From Streptomyces poonensis (GTDB lineage: Bacteria; Actinomycetota; Actinomycetes; Streptomycetales; Streptomycetaceae): a stretch of DNA of 64,000 nucleotides. Below are positions 15,917-24,956 of the stretch, piece after piece. The stretch is from NCBI RefSeq assembly GCF_014650915.1, contig NZ_BMVW01000002.1, positions 587,677-651,676 of the forward strand, read 5' to 3'. The stretch's first letter is position 1, and each line of letters begins with the position of its first letter. A model generated the notes under the pieces. It worked only from the letters and a program-made list of their open reading frames with translations. It did not search any database and was not told where the DNA came from. The position numbers and the translations under genes are program-made.

Positions 15917-16091
15917 GTCCTGTCTCCCTTCCGCCGTCCCCCATTGCACAAGCGCTTCATCGTATTCCTTGCCCTGTTCGCCCCACCCCCTTGTACGGCG
16001 CCGGGAACGTAGGCTGCACCCGAAGATCGCGGCGGGGGGCGTCGACGTGCCCGCGCCGCGCGGACCGTGGCGCGGGAAGGTGCGTACGAAC

Positions 16092-16583
16092 ATGGTGAAC
16101 GACTCCGAACTGCCCCATCTGCGGCGCTGTGTGGAGCTGGCGGCGCAGGCGCTCGAAGCCGGTGACGAACCGTTCGGCTCGGTGCTCGTCGCCGCGGACG
16201 GCACGGTGCTGGCCGAGGACCACAACCGGGTGGCGTCCGGGGACCGCACCCGCCACCCGGAGTTCGAGCTGGCCCGCTGGTCGGCGGCGCACCTGACGCC
16301 CGGGGAGCGGGCGGCGGCCACCGTCTACACGTCCACCGAGCACTGCCCGATGTGCGCGGCCGCCCACGGGTGGGTGGGCCTCGGCCGCATCGTGTACGTC
16401 ACCTCCTCCGCGCAGCTCACCTCCTGGTTCGCCGAGTGGGGCGCGCCCCCGCCTGCGGTGCGGACCCTGCCGGTGGGCGAGATCGCGCCGGGTGTGACCG
16501 TGGAGGGTCCGGTACCCGAGCTGGTCGAACAGGTGCGTGCCCTGCACCACCGGTTCCTCCGTCGGGGTGAGAAGGAGGAGTGA
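16092..16583 (+). CDS. Nucleoside/nucleobase deaminase, cytidine deaminase-like zinc fold
   Basis: 163 aa. It shows the zinc and catalytic motifs of the CDA/TadA/guanine-deaminase superfamily: HPEFE (zinc His and catalytic Glu) and EHCPMCAAAH (PCxxC-type pair of zinc cysteines). DEPFGSVLV near residue 25 and the overall length fit bacterial guanine deaminase-like or other small nucleoside deaminases rather than TadA, but the substrate cannot be fixed from motifs. The ATG follows GGAAGG at about 12 bp. It is divergent from the BlaI gene, and the acyltransferase frame begins within or just after its stop. Confidence 0.88.
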   Translation: MVNDSELPHLRRCVELAAQALEAGDEPFGSVLVAADGTVLAEDHNRVASGDRTRHPEFELARWSAAHLTPGERAAATVYTSTEHCPMCAAAHGWVGLGRIVYVTSSAQLTSWFAEWGAPPPAVRTLPVGEIAPGVTVEGPVPELVEQVRALHHRFLRRGEKEE

Positions 16584-16660
16584 GGCCCCGGGGGCGGGGC
16601 AGGCGCACCGGGTCCGTTGTGCACGACGCAGTCGCAGTCGCAGTCCGGAGGCAGTCCGAC

Positions 16661-17854
16661 GTGGTGCAGCACGACCGCTCCGCCCTCACCGCTCCCCCAG
16701 GTCCCGAGGCACTCCCGTACGAGCCCGGTGCGTCCGAACAGCCCGCCGCGCCCAGCGCCCCCTCCCCCGGCCGGAGCGCGCCGGCGCCGCCGAGGTCCGC
16801 GCGCCCGTCCAGGGACCCCTACTTCGACAACGCCAAGTACCTCACGATCGTGCTGGTGGCCTGCGGGCACGCCTGGGAGCCGCTGACGTACGGCAGCCGG
16901 GCGGCGACGGCCGCGTACCTGACCGTGTACGCCTTCCACATGCCCGCGTTCGCCCTGATCTCCGGGTACTTCTCGCGGAGCTTCGACTTGAGTCCGGGCC
17001 GGGTGCGGCGGCTGGTCACGTCGGTCGTCGTGCCCTACCTCGTCTTCGAGACGGCGTACACGCTCTTCTACCGCTGGGCCCGGGACGACTGGGGCTATCC
17101 GCTGAGCCTGCTGGACCCCTGGTACGTGATGTGGTTCCTGCTGGCGCTCTTCGTGTGGCGGATCACCACTCCGCTGTGGCCGGCGCTGCGTCATCCGGTG
17201 CCCGTCGCGCTCGGCATCGCCGCGCTGGCGTCCGTCTCACCGGACACGGGCGGCGACATGGGTCTGCAGCGGGTGCTCGCCTTCCTGCCCTGCTTCGTCC
17301 TCGGGCTGACGCTGCGGGGCGAGCACTTCGAGCGGCTGCGCACCCGGCGGGTCCGCCTCCTCGCGCTGCCGGTGGGCGCGGGCGCGCTGGTGGCCGCGTA
17401 CGGGGTGGCGCCGTGGTTCGACGCGGGCTGGTTCTACCACCGGGGAAGCGTCACCGGACAGGGTGCGCCGGCCTGGGCGGGGCTGCTCACCACACCCGCG
17501 CTGTTCGGCCTGGCGGTGCTGCTGACGGCCTGCTTCCTGGCCTGGGTGCCGCGCCGGCACACCTGGTTCACGGCGCTGGGCGCGGGCACGATGTACGGCT
17601 ATCTGCTGCACGGGTTCGTCATCAAGTCGTCCCGCTTCTGGGACTGGTACGCCCCCGCCTGGGTGCACACCCCGCTCGGCGAGCTCATGGTGACGGCGCT
17701 GGCCGTCGGCGGGATCACGGTGCTGTGCGGCCCGCCGGTCCGCGCGGTGTTCCGGTACGTCGTGGAACCGCGGATGGAGTGGGCCTTCCGTGCCCGGGAC
17801 GAACCCGCGGACACGCCCGTGCCCCGGGAGGCGGCCCAGGCGAAGGCGCCTTGA
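16661..17854 (+). CDS. Membrane acyltransferase, acyltransferase-3 family
   Basis: 397 aa from GTG 16661, chosen because GGAGG lies 9 bp upstream. A GTG at 16580 overlapping the deaminase stop would add 27 residues without family similarity. After a Pro/Ala-rich N-tail, the motif DPYFDNAKYLTIVLVACGHAW opens a hydrophobic protein with about ten membrane spans (AFHMPAFALISGYFSRSF and YVMWFLLALFVWR are typical). The family transfers acyl, mostly acetyl, groups to sugars, lipids or exported glycans. The short gap suggests co-expression with the deaminase, but a functional link is not obvious. Its 3' end converges on the inositol dehydrogenase gene. Confidence 0.87.
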   Translation: MVQHDRSALTAPPGPEALPYEPGASEQPAAPSAPSPGRSAPAPPRSARPSRDPYFDNAKYLTIVLVACGHAWEPLTYGSRAATAAYLTVYAFHMPAFALISGYFSRSFDLSPGRVRRLVTSVVVPYLVFETAYTLFYRWARDDWGYPLSLLDPWYVMWFLLALFVWRITTPLWPALRHPVPVALGIAALASVSPDTGGDMGLQRVLAFLPCFVLGLTLRGEHFERLRTRRVRLLALPVGAGALVAAYGVAPWFDAGWFYHRGSVTGQGAPAWAGLLTTPALFGLAVLLTACFLAWVPRRHTWFTALGAGTMYGYLLHGFVIKSSRFWDWYAPAWVHTPLGELMVTALAVGGITVLCGPPVRAVFRYVVEPRMEWAFRARDEPADTPVPREAAQAKAP

Positions 17855-17913
17855 GCACTCCCGGGGCACGGTGCCGTCGCGTACGGCGTGACGCGGTCCG
17901 CCCAGCGGTGGGG

Positions 17914-18933
17914 CTAGCGGTAGAGAGCGGGGCGTTCGATCATCTCCACCTCGACCCGGACGCCCTCGGTCAGGGCGCGAACGCCCGCCTCGCAGACGGC
18001 CGCCGCGGCGTAGCCGTCCCACACGCTCGGGCCGGTGACCTCACCGCGCCGGGTGGCGTCCACCCAGGCCTGCACCTCACGGTCGTAGGCGTCGGCGAAA
18101 CGTTCCGTGAAGTCCTGGACGATGGTGCCGCCCCACTGGCCGGCCGTCTCGGTGACGAGGGACTGCTCCTCGCCGATGCGGGCGGTGCCGCGCTCGCAGA
18201 CCGCCTCGGCCTTCACCTGGTAGCCGAAGCCGGTGTTGACGTTCATCTCGACGTCGACGAGCGCGCCGCCGTCGGTCTCGAAGATGACGAACTGCGGGTC
18301 GGCCAGGCCCTCGGGCGCGTTCGAGGACGGTCGCGGGCGCAGCACGGTGACCGCCGTGATCTCCTGGTCCAGCAGCCAGCGGGTGACGTCCATCTCGTGG
18401 ACGACGGAGTCGTTGATGAGGTTGGCGCTGGTGAAGCCGGGCGGGCTGGAGGCGTTGCGGTGCCGGTTGTGCAGCATCAGCGGCCGGCCGAGGCTCCCGC
18501 CGTCCAGCAGGGCCTTGAGCTTCATGTACTCGGCGTCGTACCGGCGCATGAAGCCGACCTGGACCCGGCGGTGGCCGAGCTTCTGCTCGGCCTGAAGGAC
18601 CCGCAGCGCGGAGGCCGCGTCCGGGGTGAGGGGCTTCTCGCAGAGCACGGGCAGGTCGTGCGCGAAGGCCGTCAGCAGGTCCGCCTCGTGGGCGGGACCG
18701 GGCGACGCGATGAGGACGGCGTCCACGTCGTCGGCGGCCATGGCGGCGGCCGCGTCGGAGTAGGCGGTGCAGCCCTCGATGCCGTCGGCCAGCCGCTTGG
18801 CGCGCTCCGCGTCGAGGTCCACGACGGCGGCCACACGCGCCCCGCTGATCACCTCGTCGATACGGCGTACGTGGTCGGCCCCCATGCGGCCGGTGCCGAT
18901 GACGGCGACCCCGAGCGTTCCGCGCTGAGTCAT
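17914..18933 (-). CDS. iolG: Inositol 2-dehydrogenase-like Gfo/Idh/MocA oxidoreductase
   Basis: 339 aa. It has an N-terminal Rossmann fold with [11 protein letters not shown] (residues 8-18), the family hallmark CEKPLT, and a C-terminal beta-sheet domain with [15 protein letters not shown] (catalytic Asp/His region). Family members oxidise myo-inositol to 2-keto-myo-inositol with NAD+, the first step of inositol breakdown. Assignment as IolG rests on its place beside an ABC sugar transporter, iolC, iolB and iolD. The start ATG is supported by GAAGGGACG upstream; an ATG 48 bp earlier extends the frame without similarity. A 21-bp palindrome and a 17-bp tandem repeat sit 36-81 bp upstream and may control it separately from the transporter operon. 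Confidence 0.88.
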   Translation of the reverse strand: MTQRGTLGVAVIGTGRMGADHVRRIDEVISGARVAAVVDLDAERAKRLADGIEGCTAYSDAAAAMAADDVDAVLIASPGPAHEADLLTAFAHDLPVLCEKPLTPDAASALRVLQAEQKLGHRRVQVGFMRRYDAEYMKLKALLDGGSLGRPLMLHNRHRNASSPPGFTSANLINDSVVHEMDVTRWLLDQEITAVTVLRPRPSSNAPEGLADPQFVIFETDGGALVDVEMNVNTGFGYQVKAEAVCERGTARIGEEQSLVTETAGQWGGTIVQDFTERFADAYDREVQAWVDATRRGEVTGPSVWDGYAAAAVCEAGVRALTEGVRVEVEMIERPALYR

Positions 18934-18968
18934 GGTGGGTGGTCGTCCCTTCGGGTGGATCTTTTGGG

Positions 18969-19014
18969 ACACGCACATCATGTGCGTGTACGACGTCTGT
19001 GCGTATACGACGTC
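18969..19014. promoter_or_regulatory. Palindrome plus tandem 17-bp repeat upstream of iolG
   Basis: ACACGCACA-tca-TGTGCGTGT (18969-18989) is a perfect 9-bp inverted repeat. Its right arm begins a 17-bp unit (18981-18997) that is repeated immediately (18998-19014) with one difference. The minus strand contains TATACG, usable as a -10. The layout suggests a regulator-binding site for iolG; the protein is unknown. Confidence 0.5.
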
Positions 19015-19114
19015 GACGGCACCGCTGCCCGGCTTCCGTCACTGAGCCGGGCCGGGCCCGCCGGCGGGCAGCCGTACGGGCCCGGCTCGGTCCAGGAACA
19101 GCCGGACGCGGCCG

Positions 19115-20065
19115 TCAGGAGGTCTTCTCGGACGAAGCCCCGGACGAGGCCTCGGCCGAGGCCGCGGCAGGGGCCTGCACGTCCTCCTCCCCGGGCAGCT
19201 CCGCCACGTCGACGCCGCGCACCTGGGCCAGCTCGTGCTTGAGCGCGGTGAGCTCGGCGCCGCCGGCCATGTGGTTCGTCAGCTCTTCGACGGTGATCTC
19301 GCTGCGGGCCGCGCTGAGCTCCAGGGTGCCGAGGCGCAGCACGCTGAAGTGGTCGCCGACCATGTAGGCGTGGTGGGGGTTGTGGGTGATGAAGATGACG
19401 CCGAGGCCGCGGTCGCGGGCGGCGGCGATGTACTTCAGCACCACACCGGACTGCTTCACACCGAGGGCGGCGGTCGGCTCGTCCAGGATGAGCACGCGCG
19501 CGCCGAAGTGGACGGCGCGGGCGATGGCGACGCACTGGCGCTGGCCGCCGGAGAGCGTGCCGATGGGCTGTTCCAGGTCGTCGAGGACGATGCCCATGGC
19601 GCGCAGTTCCTCGTCCGCGGTCTTCTTCATCCGCTCGATGTCGAGGCGGCGCAGCGGCCAGGGGCCCCGGGTCAGCTCGGAGCCGAGGAAGAAGTTCCGC
19701 CAGACCGGCATCAGCGGCACCGTCGCCAGGTCCTGGTAGACGGTGGCGATACCGCGGTCCAGGGCCTCGCGCGGGGTGCTGAAACGTACCGCCTCACCGT
19801 CGACGAGGAACTCGCCCTCGGTGTGCTGGTGCAGTCCGGAGACGATCTTGATGAGGGTGGACTTGCCGGCGCCGTTGTCGCCCAGGACACAGGTGACCTG
19901 GCCGGGACGGACGGTGAGGTCGACGCCGTGCAGGGCGCGGACGTTGCCGTACGACTTGCCCGCGGCGCGCAGTTCCACGAGGGGGGCGCCGTCCTCGGGC
20001 GCGTCCTTGACGGCCGTGCCGCCGGTCGCGGTCCCCTTGCCCTTGTCGTTGCCGTTGCTGGTCAT
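19115..20065 (-). CDS. Sugar (inositol) ABC transporter ATP-binding protein, ribose class
   Basis: 316 aa with a single ABC domain: Walker [10 protein letters not shown] (62-70), Q-loop VYQDLA, signature LSGGQRQ, Walker [10 protein letters not shown] and H-loop THN. Many ribose-class importers use a double-length ATPase; this short FrcA-like form has one cassette and an Ala/Glu-rich tail. The start ATG has GGAGGTGA at ideal spacing; an upstream in-frame ATG lacks a site. It is the last gene of a three-gene operon (binding protein, permease, ATPase) and begins 8 bp after the permease stop. Substrate assignment to myo-inositol is inferred from the surrounding iol genes. Confidence 0.92.
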   Translation of the reverse strand: MTSNGNDKGKGTATGGTAVKDAPEDGAPLVELRAAGKSYGNVRALHGVDLTVRPGQVTCVLGDNGAGKSTLIKIVSGLHQHTEGEFLVDGEAVRFSTPREALDRGIATVYQDLATVPLMPVWRNFFLGSELTRGPWPLRRLDIERMKKTADEELRAMGIVLDDLEQPIGTLSGGQRQCVAIARAVHFGARVLILDEPTAALGVKQSGVVLKYIAAARDRGLGVIFITHNPHHAYMVGDHFSVLRLGTLELSAARSEITVEELTNHMAGGAELTALKHELAQVRGVDVAELPGEEDVQAPAAASAEASSGASSEKTS

Positions 20066-20073
20066 GGATCGGG

Positions 20074-21153
20074 TCACCTCCTGGTCGCCTGGCGGCGGAC
20101 CCACAGATTGACGAGGGCGGCGAGCAGGAGCATCACGCCGAGGAACGCCTTGAACCAGTCCGGGTTCCAGTTGGCGTAGACGATGCCCTGGGACACCATG
20201 CCGAAGATGAAGGCGCCGATCACCGGGCCGACCGCGGAGCCGTAGCCGCCGGTGAGCAGGCAGCCGCCGATGACCGCGGCGATGATGTACAGGAACTCGT
20301 TGCCGACGCCCTCGCCGGACTGCACCGTGTTGAACGAGAACAGCAGGTGCATGCCGACGAACCAGGCGCCCAGGCCGACGCCCATGAACAGGGCGATCTT
20401 GGTGAACTTGACCGGGACGCCGACCGCGCGGGCGCTGTCCTGGTTGCCGCCCACCGCGAAGATCCAGTTGCCGAACTTCGTGCGCAGCAGCAGCCAGGTG
20501 GCGAGGGCGGCGAAGACCAGCCAGTAGAAGATGGTGATCTTGAAGTTCACCCCGCCGATGGAGATCTCCGAGGCGAAGACCGACTTGGCCTGGTCGAAGC
20601 CGTCCATGTCGCTGATCGAGTCGCTGGCGACATTACCGGTGAAGATCTTGGTGACGGCGAGGTTGGCGCCCTGGAGGATCAGGAAGGACCCCAGGGTCAC
20701 CAGGAAGCTGGGCAGCCCGGTCTTGATCAGCAGCCAGCCGTTGAACGCGCCGACGGCGAGCGACGCGATCAGCGCGACGATCACGCCCGTCCACACGTTC
20801 ACCGTCAGCTGGTAGCTGAGGATGGCGGCGGTGAGCGCGGACGTGGTCACCGCGACACCCGCGGACAGGTCGAACTCTCCGCCGATCATCAGCAGCGCCA
20901 CCGGGAGCGTCATGATGCCCATGACGGACGCCTGGTAGAGCACGGTGGCGAGCGAGCTCGCCTCGCGGAACGGCGGGGCCACCGCGAAGAAGAAGACGTA
21001 CACGCCGACGGCGGCGATCAGGGCGCCGACCTCCGGCCGGCCCAGCAGCCGGCGCACCACCGAGCGCTCGGCGGTACGGCCGTCCTTCCCGCCGGCCGGC
21101 GAGTCCGGCGACGCGGGTTCCGCCGCCGGTGCCGTTGCCTGGGACATGGTCAT
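20074..21153 (-). CDS. Sugar (inositol) ABC transporter permease, ribose/xylose class
   Basis: 359 aa with about nine or ten hydrophobic segments after a Pro/Ala N-tail. [10 protein letters not shown] and the stretch [19 protein letters not shown] are typical of the RbsC/XylH/AraH permease family. ATG 21153 overlaps the stop of the binding-protein gene by one base (TGATG), with an alternative GTG one codon earlier. It forms the membrane channel for the transporter and should dimerise. Expressed from the minus-strand promoter near 22.33 kb. Confidence 0.93.
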   Translation of the reverse strand: MTMSQATAPAAEPASPDSPAGGKDGRTAERSVVRRLLGRPEVGALIAAVGVYVFFFAVAPPFREASSLATVLYQASVMGIMTLPVALLMIGGEFDLSAGVAVTTSALTAAILSYQLTVNVWTGVIVALIASLAVGAFNGWLLIKTGLPSFLVTLGSFLILQGANLAVTKIFTGNVASDSISDMDGFDQAKSVFASEISIGGVNFKITIFYWLVFAALATWLLLRTKFGNWIFAVGGNQDSARAVGVPVKFTKIALFMGVGLGAWFVGMHLLFSFNTVQSGEGVGNEFLYIIAAVIGGCLLTGGYGSAVGPVIGAFIFGMVSQGIVYANWNPDWFKAFLGVMLLLAALVNLWVRRQATRR

Positions 21154-22181
21154 CACCGGGTGCCCTTCGCGGCGTACTCGGCGACGGTGTCGACGTTGGA
21201 CCCGTCGACGAAGGCCGGGCCCGTCAGGACCGGCTGCTCACCGCCGCCGCTGTAGTTGCCGTTGTTCTCGTAGAGCCACAGCGAGTCGATCGCGAGGTAG
21301 CCCTGGAGGTAGGGCTGCTGGTCGACGGCGAACTCGATGTCGCCCTTCTTGATCGCGCTCGTCAGTTCCTTGTTCATGTCGAACGTGGCGATCTTCGCCT
21401 TGCCGCCCGCGTCGGCCACCGACTGCACGGCGGTCATCGCGAAGGGCGCGCCGAGCGTGACGACCTCGTCGATGGAGCTGTCCTGCTTGAGCTTGGCCGT
21501 GATGGTCGACTTCACCGACGGCATGTCGGTGCCGTTGACGTTCAGCGTCTCCGTCTCGCCCTCGAAGGTCTTCTTCACCCCGGCGCAGCGGGACTCGAGC
21601 CCGACGTTGCCCTGCTCGTGGATCACGCAGACGGCGTGCTTGGCGCCCGTCTCGTTCAGCTTCTTGCCGAGCGCCTCACCGGCGACGGACTCGTCCTGGC
21701 CGAAGAAGGACAGCAGGCCCAGGGACTGCCACCGGTCCATGCCCGAGTTGATGCCGACGACCGGGATGCCCGCCTTCTCCGCCTTGGCGATGACGTCCTT
21801 CATGGCGTCCGGCTTGGCCAGCGTGACCGCGATGCCGTCGACCTTCTGGTCGATCGCGTTCTGGACGAAGTTCGCCTGGTTGCCCGCGTTGGGGTCGGCC
21901 GAGTAGACGAGCTCGACGTTGTCCTTGTCGGCGGCGGCCTGGGCGCCCTTGCGGACGATGTCCCAGAAGGTGTCGCCGGGCGCCTGGTGGGTGACCAGGG
22001 CGACCGTCATCCGGGGGGTGTCGGCCTTGCCCGCGGCGGCGTCGGCGGCGCGCTCCTCCGCCTTCTTGCCGCCCGAGCTGCTGGAGCAGCCCGCTATGAG
22101 CAGCGCGCTCGCCGCGGCGAGCGCGACGAGCGGGGCGCCTCTGCGCGCGCGACGGGAGCGGGGGCGAAACGTGCGGTCCAT
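21153..22181 (-). CDS. Sugar (inositol) ABC transporter substrate-binding lipoprotein
   Basis: 342 aa. Lys/Arg-rich n-region, hydrophobic core and the lipobox LIAGC mark a lipid-anchored protein. The rest is a periplasmic-binding-protein-I fold (peripla_BP_4): VALVTHQAPGDTFWDIVRKG, NAIDQKVDGIAV, GIPVVGINSG and IATFDMNKE match ribose/inositol binding proteins. GAGGTG precedes the ATG. It is the first gene of the transporter operon, facing away from iolC across a 341-bp region with divergent promoters. The ligand is probably myo-inositol, by context. Confidence 0.92.
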   Translation of the reverse strand: MDRTFRPRSRRARRGAPLVALAAASALLIAGCSSSSGGKKAEERAADAAAGKADTPRMTVALVTHQAPGDTFWDIVRKGAQAAADKDNVELVYSADPNAGNQANFVQNAIDQKVDGIAVTLAKPDAMKDVIAKAEKAGIPVVGINSGMDRWQSLGLLSFFGQDESVAGEALGKKLNETGAKHAVCVIHEQGNVGLESRCAGVKKTFEGETETLNVNGTDMPSVKSTITAKLKQDSSIDEVVTLGAPFAMTAVQSVADAGGKAKIATFDMNKELTSAIKKGDIEFAVDQQPYLQGYLAIDSLWLYENNGNYSGGGEQPVLTGPAFVDGSNVDTVAEYAAKGTR

Positions 22182-22310
22182 CTTTCCAGCACCTCACTGT
22201 GCGACCGGGGAGAACAGGTACGAGACGGCGTCGGGCGTGGAAGACCCGCGCGGTCCCGGGCGGGGAGCCCGGGACATTGTGCCGTGTGGCGGCGGTTTCG
22301 CTGGGACGGG

Positions 22311-22340
22311 ATACAAGTGCGTGCCCGCCCAGGCTGTCAA
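22311..22340 (-). promoter_or_regulatory. Promoter of the inositol transporter operon
   Basis: On the minus strand TTGACA (22340-22335) is followed after 18 bp by TTGTAT (22316-22311), about 130 bp before the lipoprotein ATG. A second TTGACA (22351-22346) lies just upstream, inside the TGTCAAGACA palindrome, so a repressor there would overlap the promoter region. Confidence 0.6.
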
Positions 22341-22345
22341 TCCTT

Positions 22346-22355
22346 TGTCAAGACA
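22346..22355. promoter_or_regulatory. Candidate operator TGTCAAGACA in the divergent iol region
   Basis: TGTC-AA-GACA is an inverted repeat located between the two divergent promoters. The same form, TGTC-AG-GACA, occurs upstream of the GntR gene at 27778-27787, so the GntR protein may bind both. This is inferred from pattern only. Confidence 0.4.
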
Positions 22356-22408
22356 TCACTTCACACAGACATCGCTTCCCGCGCAGGTCCGAATGTAAGT
22401 ACAAATGC

Positions 22409-22438
22409 TTGACAGGGGCGCGTCCGGAGTCCTACACC
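22409..22438 (+). promoter_or_regulatory. Promoter of iolC
   Basis: TTGACA (22409-22414) and TACACC (22433-22438) are separated by 18 bp, 85 bp before the iolC ATG, in a stretch much richer in A/T than its surroundings. Confidence 0.6.
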
Positions 22439-22522
22439 TGGGATACATCCGGGCCCGGGTGCCCGCATCCCCCCGCGCCCCCCGGGCCGCCGGCCCGCCG
22501 CCCCGACCGAGGAGTGACGCGC

Positions 22523-23518
22523 ATGCCTGAGACCGCCGGACCGCTCGACACCGGTTCCTTCGAGGTCGGCGAGGCCGGATCGTTCGATCTCATCACCATG
22601 GGACGGATCGGTGTCGATCTCTATCCGTTGCAGACCGGGGTGCCGCTGCCGCAAGTCGAGTCCTTCGGGAAGTTTCTTGGGGGGTCGGCGGCCAACGTGG
22701 CCGTGGCCGCCGCACGTCTTGGCCACGCTACCGCTGTGATCACACGCACCGGAAACGACCCCTTCGGTACGTACCTGCACCAGGCCCTGAGGGGATTCGG
22801 GGTCGACGACCGTTTTGTCACCCCGGTCGATGCCTACCCTACGCCCGTCACGTTCTGTGAAATCTTCCCGCCCGACGACTTCCCGCTCTACTTCTACCGC
22901 CGGCCCAAGGCCCCGGACCTCGAGATCCACGCCGACGAGCTGGATCTGGACGCGGTCCGGGCGGCCCGGATCTTCTGGATCACCGGCACCGGCCTGAGCG
23001 AGGAGCCCAGCCGCTCGGCCACGCTCGCCGCCCTCCGGGCCCGCACCGGGTCCGGCACCACGGTGTTCGACCTGGACTGGCGGCCGATGTTCTGGCAGGA
23101 CCCGGAGAGCGCCCGCCCGTACTACGCGGAGGCGCTGCGGCACGCGACCGTCGCCGTCGGCAACCTCGACGAGTGCGAGATCGCCACCGGGGTGCGCGAG
23201 CCGCACGCCTGCGCCGAGGCGCTGCTGGAGGCCGGCGTCGAGCTCGCCGTCGTCAAGCAGGGCCCGAAGGGCGTGCTCGCCGTCCACCGCGACGGCACCA
23301 CCGCCGAGGTCCCGCCGGTCCCCGTGGAGGTCGTCAACGGCCTCGGCGCCGGCGACGCCTTCGGCGGCTCCCTCTGCCACGGTCTGCTCGCCGGCTGGGA
23401 CCTGGAGAACACCATGCGGTACGCCAACGCGGCCGGCGCCCTCGTCGCCTCCCGCCTCGCCTGCTCCTCCGCGATGCCGACGGCGTCCGAGGTCGAGGAA
23501 CTGCTCGCACGGGGGTGA
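22523..23518 (+). CDS. iolC: 5-dehydro-2-deoxygluconokinase (IolC), PfkB family
   Basis: 331 aa. PfkB signatures are present: FLGGSAANVAVAAARLG near residue 50 and the anion-hole/catalytic motif NGLGAGDAFGGSL near residue 272. The enzyme phosphorylates 2-deoxy-5-keto-gluconate in the inositol pathway. FYRRPKAPD and TVFDLDWRPMFW are the sort of segments seen in IolC rather than ribokinase. GAGGAGTGA precedes the ATG. It heads the catabolic arm of the cluster; a 497-bp spacer follows before the aldolase gene. Confidence 0.9.
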   Translation: MPETAGPLDTGSFEVGEAGSFDLITMGRIGVDLYPLQTGVPLPQVESFGKFLGGSAANVAVAAARLGHATAVITRTGNDPFGTYLHQALRGFGVDDRFVTPVDAYPTPVTFCEIFPPDDFPLYFYRRPKAPDLEIHADELDLDAVRAARIFWITGTGLSEEPSRSATLAALRARTGSGTTVFDLDWRPMFWQDPESARPYYAEALRHATVAVGNLDECEIATGVREPHACAEALLEAGVELAVVKQGPKGVLAVHRDGTTAEVPPVPVEVVNGLGAGDAFGGSLCHGLLAGWDLENTMRYANAAGALVASRLACSSAMPTASEVEELLARG

Positions 23519-24015
23519 ACGCCGGGGACGGGGCCGATCGGGACCGGGAACTGGGCCTGCGCGCGCGGGCGGCCGGGTTCCTGGTCGGGGGACTGCTCGC
23601 GCGGACACGGGCGCTGCTGGGTCTCCGGTCGGGTGGGTCCCGATCGGGTGGGTCCCCAGCCGAAAGCCGGCTGCCGGGCGTCGCGGCGAGGCCCCACTCA
23701 CGCGGAAAGGCCGCCGAACCCGTACGTCAGGGCCTCCTCGCACGGCGCGCTGCCACCGATCCCGGCCACCGCCCTCAGGAGGCTCGGAGACCGCGCACCA
23801 CCCGGCCGACCGGCCACCGCCCCCAGGAAGCCCGGAGACCCCGCACCACCCGGCCCGCCGGCCGCAGGCCTCCCGTGGGAGCCGAAGTCCCATACCCGCC
23901 GACCGCCCTCAGGCCCCGAGGGAACCGAAGCCGCGTCCCCCGCCGACCACCACCCCGAAGCCGACGCCTCCTCCCCCGCGCCGCCGACCACCGCCACTCC
24001 CGAACGGAGCCCGTC
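23519..24015. other. 497-bp spacer between iolC and the aldolase gene, no convincing gene
   Basis: The aldolase frame happens to be open through this stretch, but its translation is low-complexity Arg/Pro/Gly with no family similarity and the downstream ATG has its own GGAG site. The spacer holds a pair of 48-bp repeats and a short GGGTGGGTCCC duplication (about 23630-23655). I see no promoter. Confidence 0.6.
23763..23858. repeat. Two tandem 48-bp repeats upstream of the aldolase gene
   Basis: Units 23763-23810 and 23811-23858 both begin CGGCCACCGCC and agree at 42 of 48 positions by eye. They lie in a non-coding spacer. Confidence 0.8.
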
Positions 24016-24894
24016 ATGAGCATCAGCATCCCCGACCTCGTCTCGGTGCGCGCCCGGCACCCGGAGGCCATAGCCGAGGCCGCCGGCCGACGTGTGCGCC
24101 GGCCGCTGATCGGCGACAGCGGCCGGCTGATGATCGTGGCCGCCGACCATCCCGCCCGCGGCGCCCTCGGGGTCGGCGACCACCGCCTCGCCATGGCCAA
24201 CCGGGCCGACCTCCTGGAACGGCTGTGCACCGCGCTGGCGCGGCCCGGCGTGGACGGCGTGCTCGCCACCGCCGACATCCTGGAGGACCTGCTGCTGCTG
24301 GGCGTCCTGGACGGCAAGGTCGTCATGGGCTCCATGAACCGCGGGGGCCTGGCCGGGGCGTCCTTCGAGATGGACGACCGCTTCACCGGGCACCGCGCCG
24401 AGGATCTCGAACGGCTCCGCTTCGACGCCGGCAAGCTGCTGCTGCGCATCGACTACGACGACCCCGGCTCCCTGCGCACGCTGGAGGCCACGGCCCGGGC
24501 CGTCGACGACATGGCGGCCCGCCGCCTGCCCGTGTTCGTGGAGCCGTTCATATCCCGCCGCGTGGCGGGAGGGATCCGCAACGACCTGAGCCGCGAGGCC
24601 GTCACCCGCTCCATCACCATCGCCTCCGGCCTCGGCGGCACCTCCGCCTACACCTGGCTGAAGCTGCCCGTCACCGAGGACCCCGACGACATGGCCGGAG
24701 CGCTGGAGTCGTCCACGCTGCCCGCGGTGCTGCTCGGCGGCGAGGTCGGCAGGGACCAGGAGGCGGCGTACGAGAGATGGCGCAAGGCGTTGAGGATGCC
24801 CACCGTGCAGGGCATGGTCGTCGGGCGCTCCCTGCTCTACCCCGCCGAAGGCAGCGTGGAGACCGCGGTCGACACTGCGGTGTCGCTGCTCTGA
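24016..24894 (+). CDS. Cgl0159-type (beta/alpha)8 aldolase, probable IolJ-role enzyme
   Basis: 292 aa from an ATG with GGAG upstream. The protein reads as a DeoC/LacD-like class I aldolase barrel: LLRIDYDDPGS, VFVEPFIS, YTWLKLPVTED (candidate Schiff-base Lys) and PAVLLGGEVGRDQ. Similar proteins sit in inositol clusters of actinobacteria. The expected job is cleavage of 2-deoxy-5-keto-gluconate-6-phosphate to dihydroxyacetone phosphate and malonate semialdehyde, the step after IolC. That role is inferred from position; family membership is firmer. It is followed by iolB after 62 bp. Confidence 0.85.
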   Translation: MSISIPDLVSVRARHPEAIAEAAGRRVRRPLIGDSGRLMIVAADHPARGALGVGDHRLAMANRADLLERLCTALARPGVDGVLATADILEDLLLLGVLDGKVVMGSMNRGGLAGASFEMDDRFTGHRAEDLERLRFDAGKLLLRIDYDDPGSLRTLEATARAVDDMAARRLPVFVEPFISRRVAGGIRNDLSREAVTRSITIASGLGGTSAYTWLKLPVTEDPDDMAGALESSTLPAVLLGGEVGRDQEAAYERWRKALRMPTVQGMVVGRSLLYPAEGSVETAVDTAVSLL

Positions 24895-24956
24895 ACCCCC
24901 ACTCCCGTCCCCTGTGCCGTCGAACCCGCCGCGAGTCGAGCCGAGGAAGCACCCAC

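Noticed and set aside
23173..24015. N-terminal extension of the aldolase gene
   Set aside because: The open frame overlaps iolC and the spacer, and gives low-complexity sequence. ATG 24016 begins the recognisable domain and has its own GGAG.
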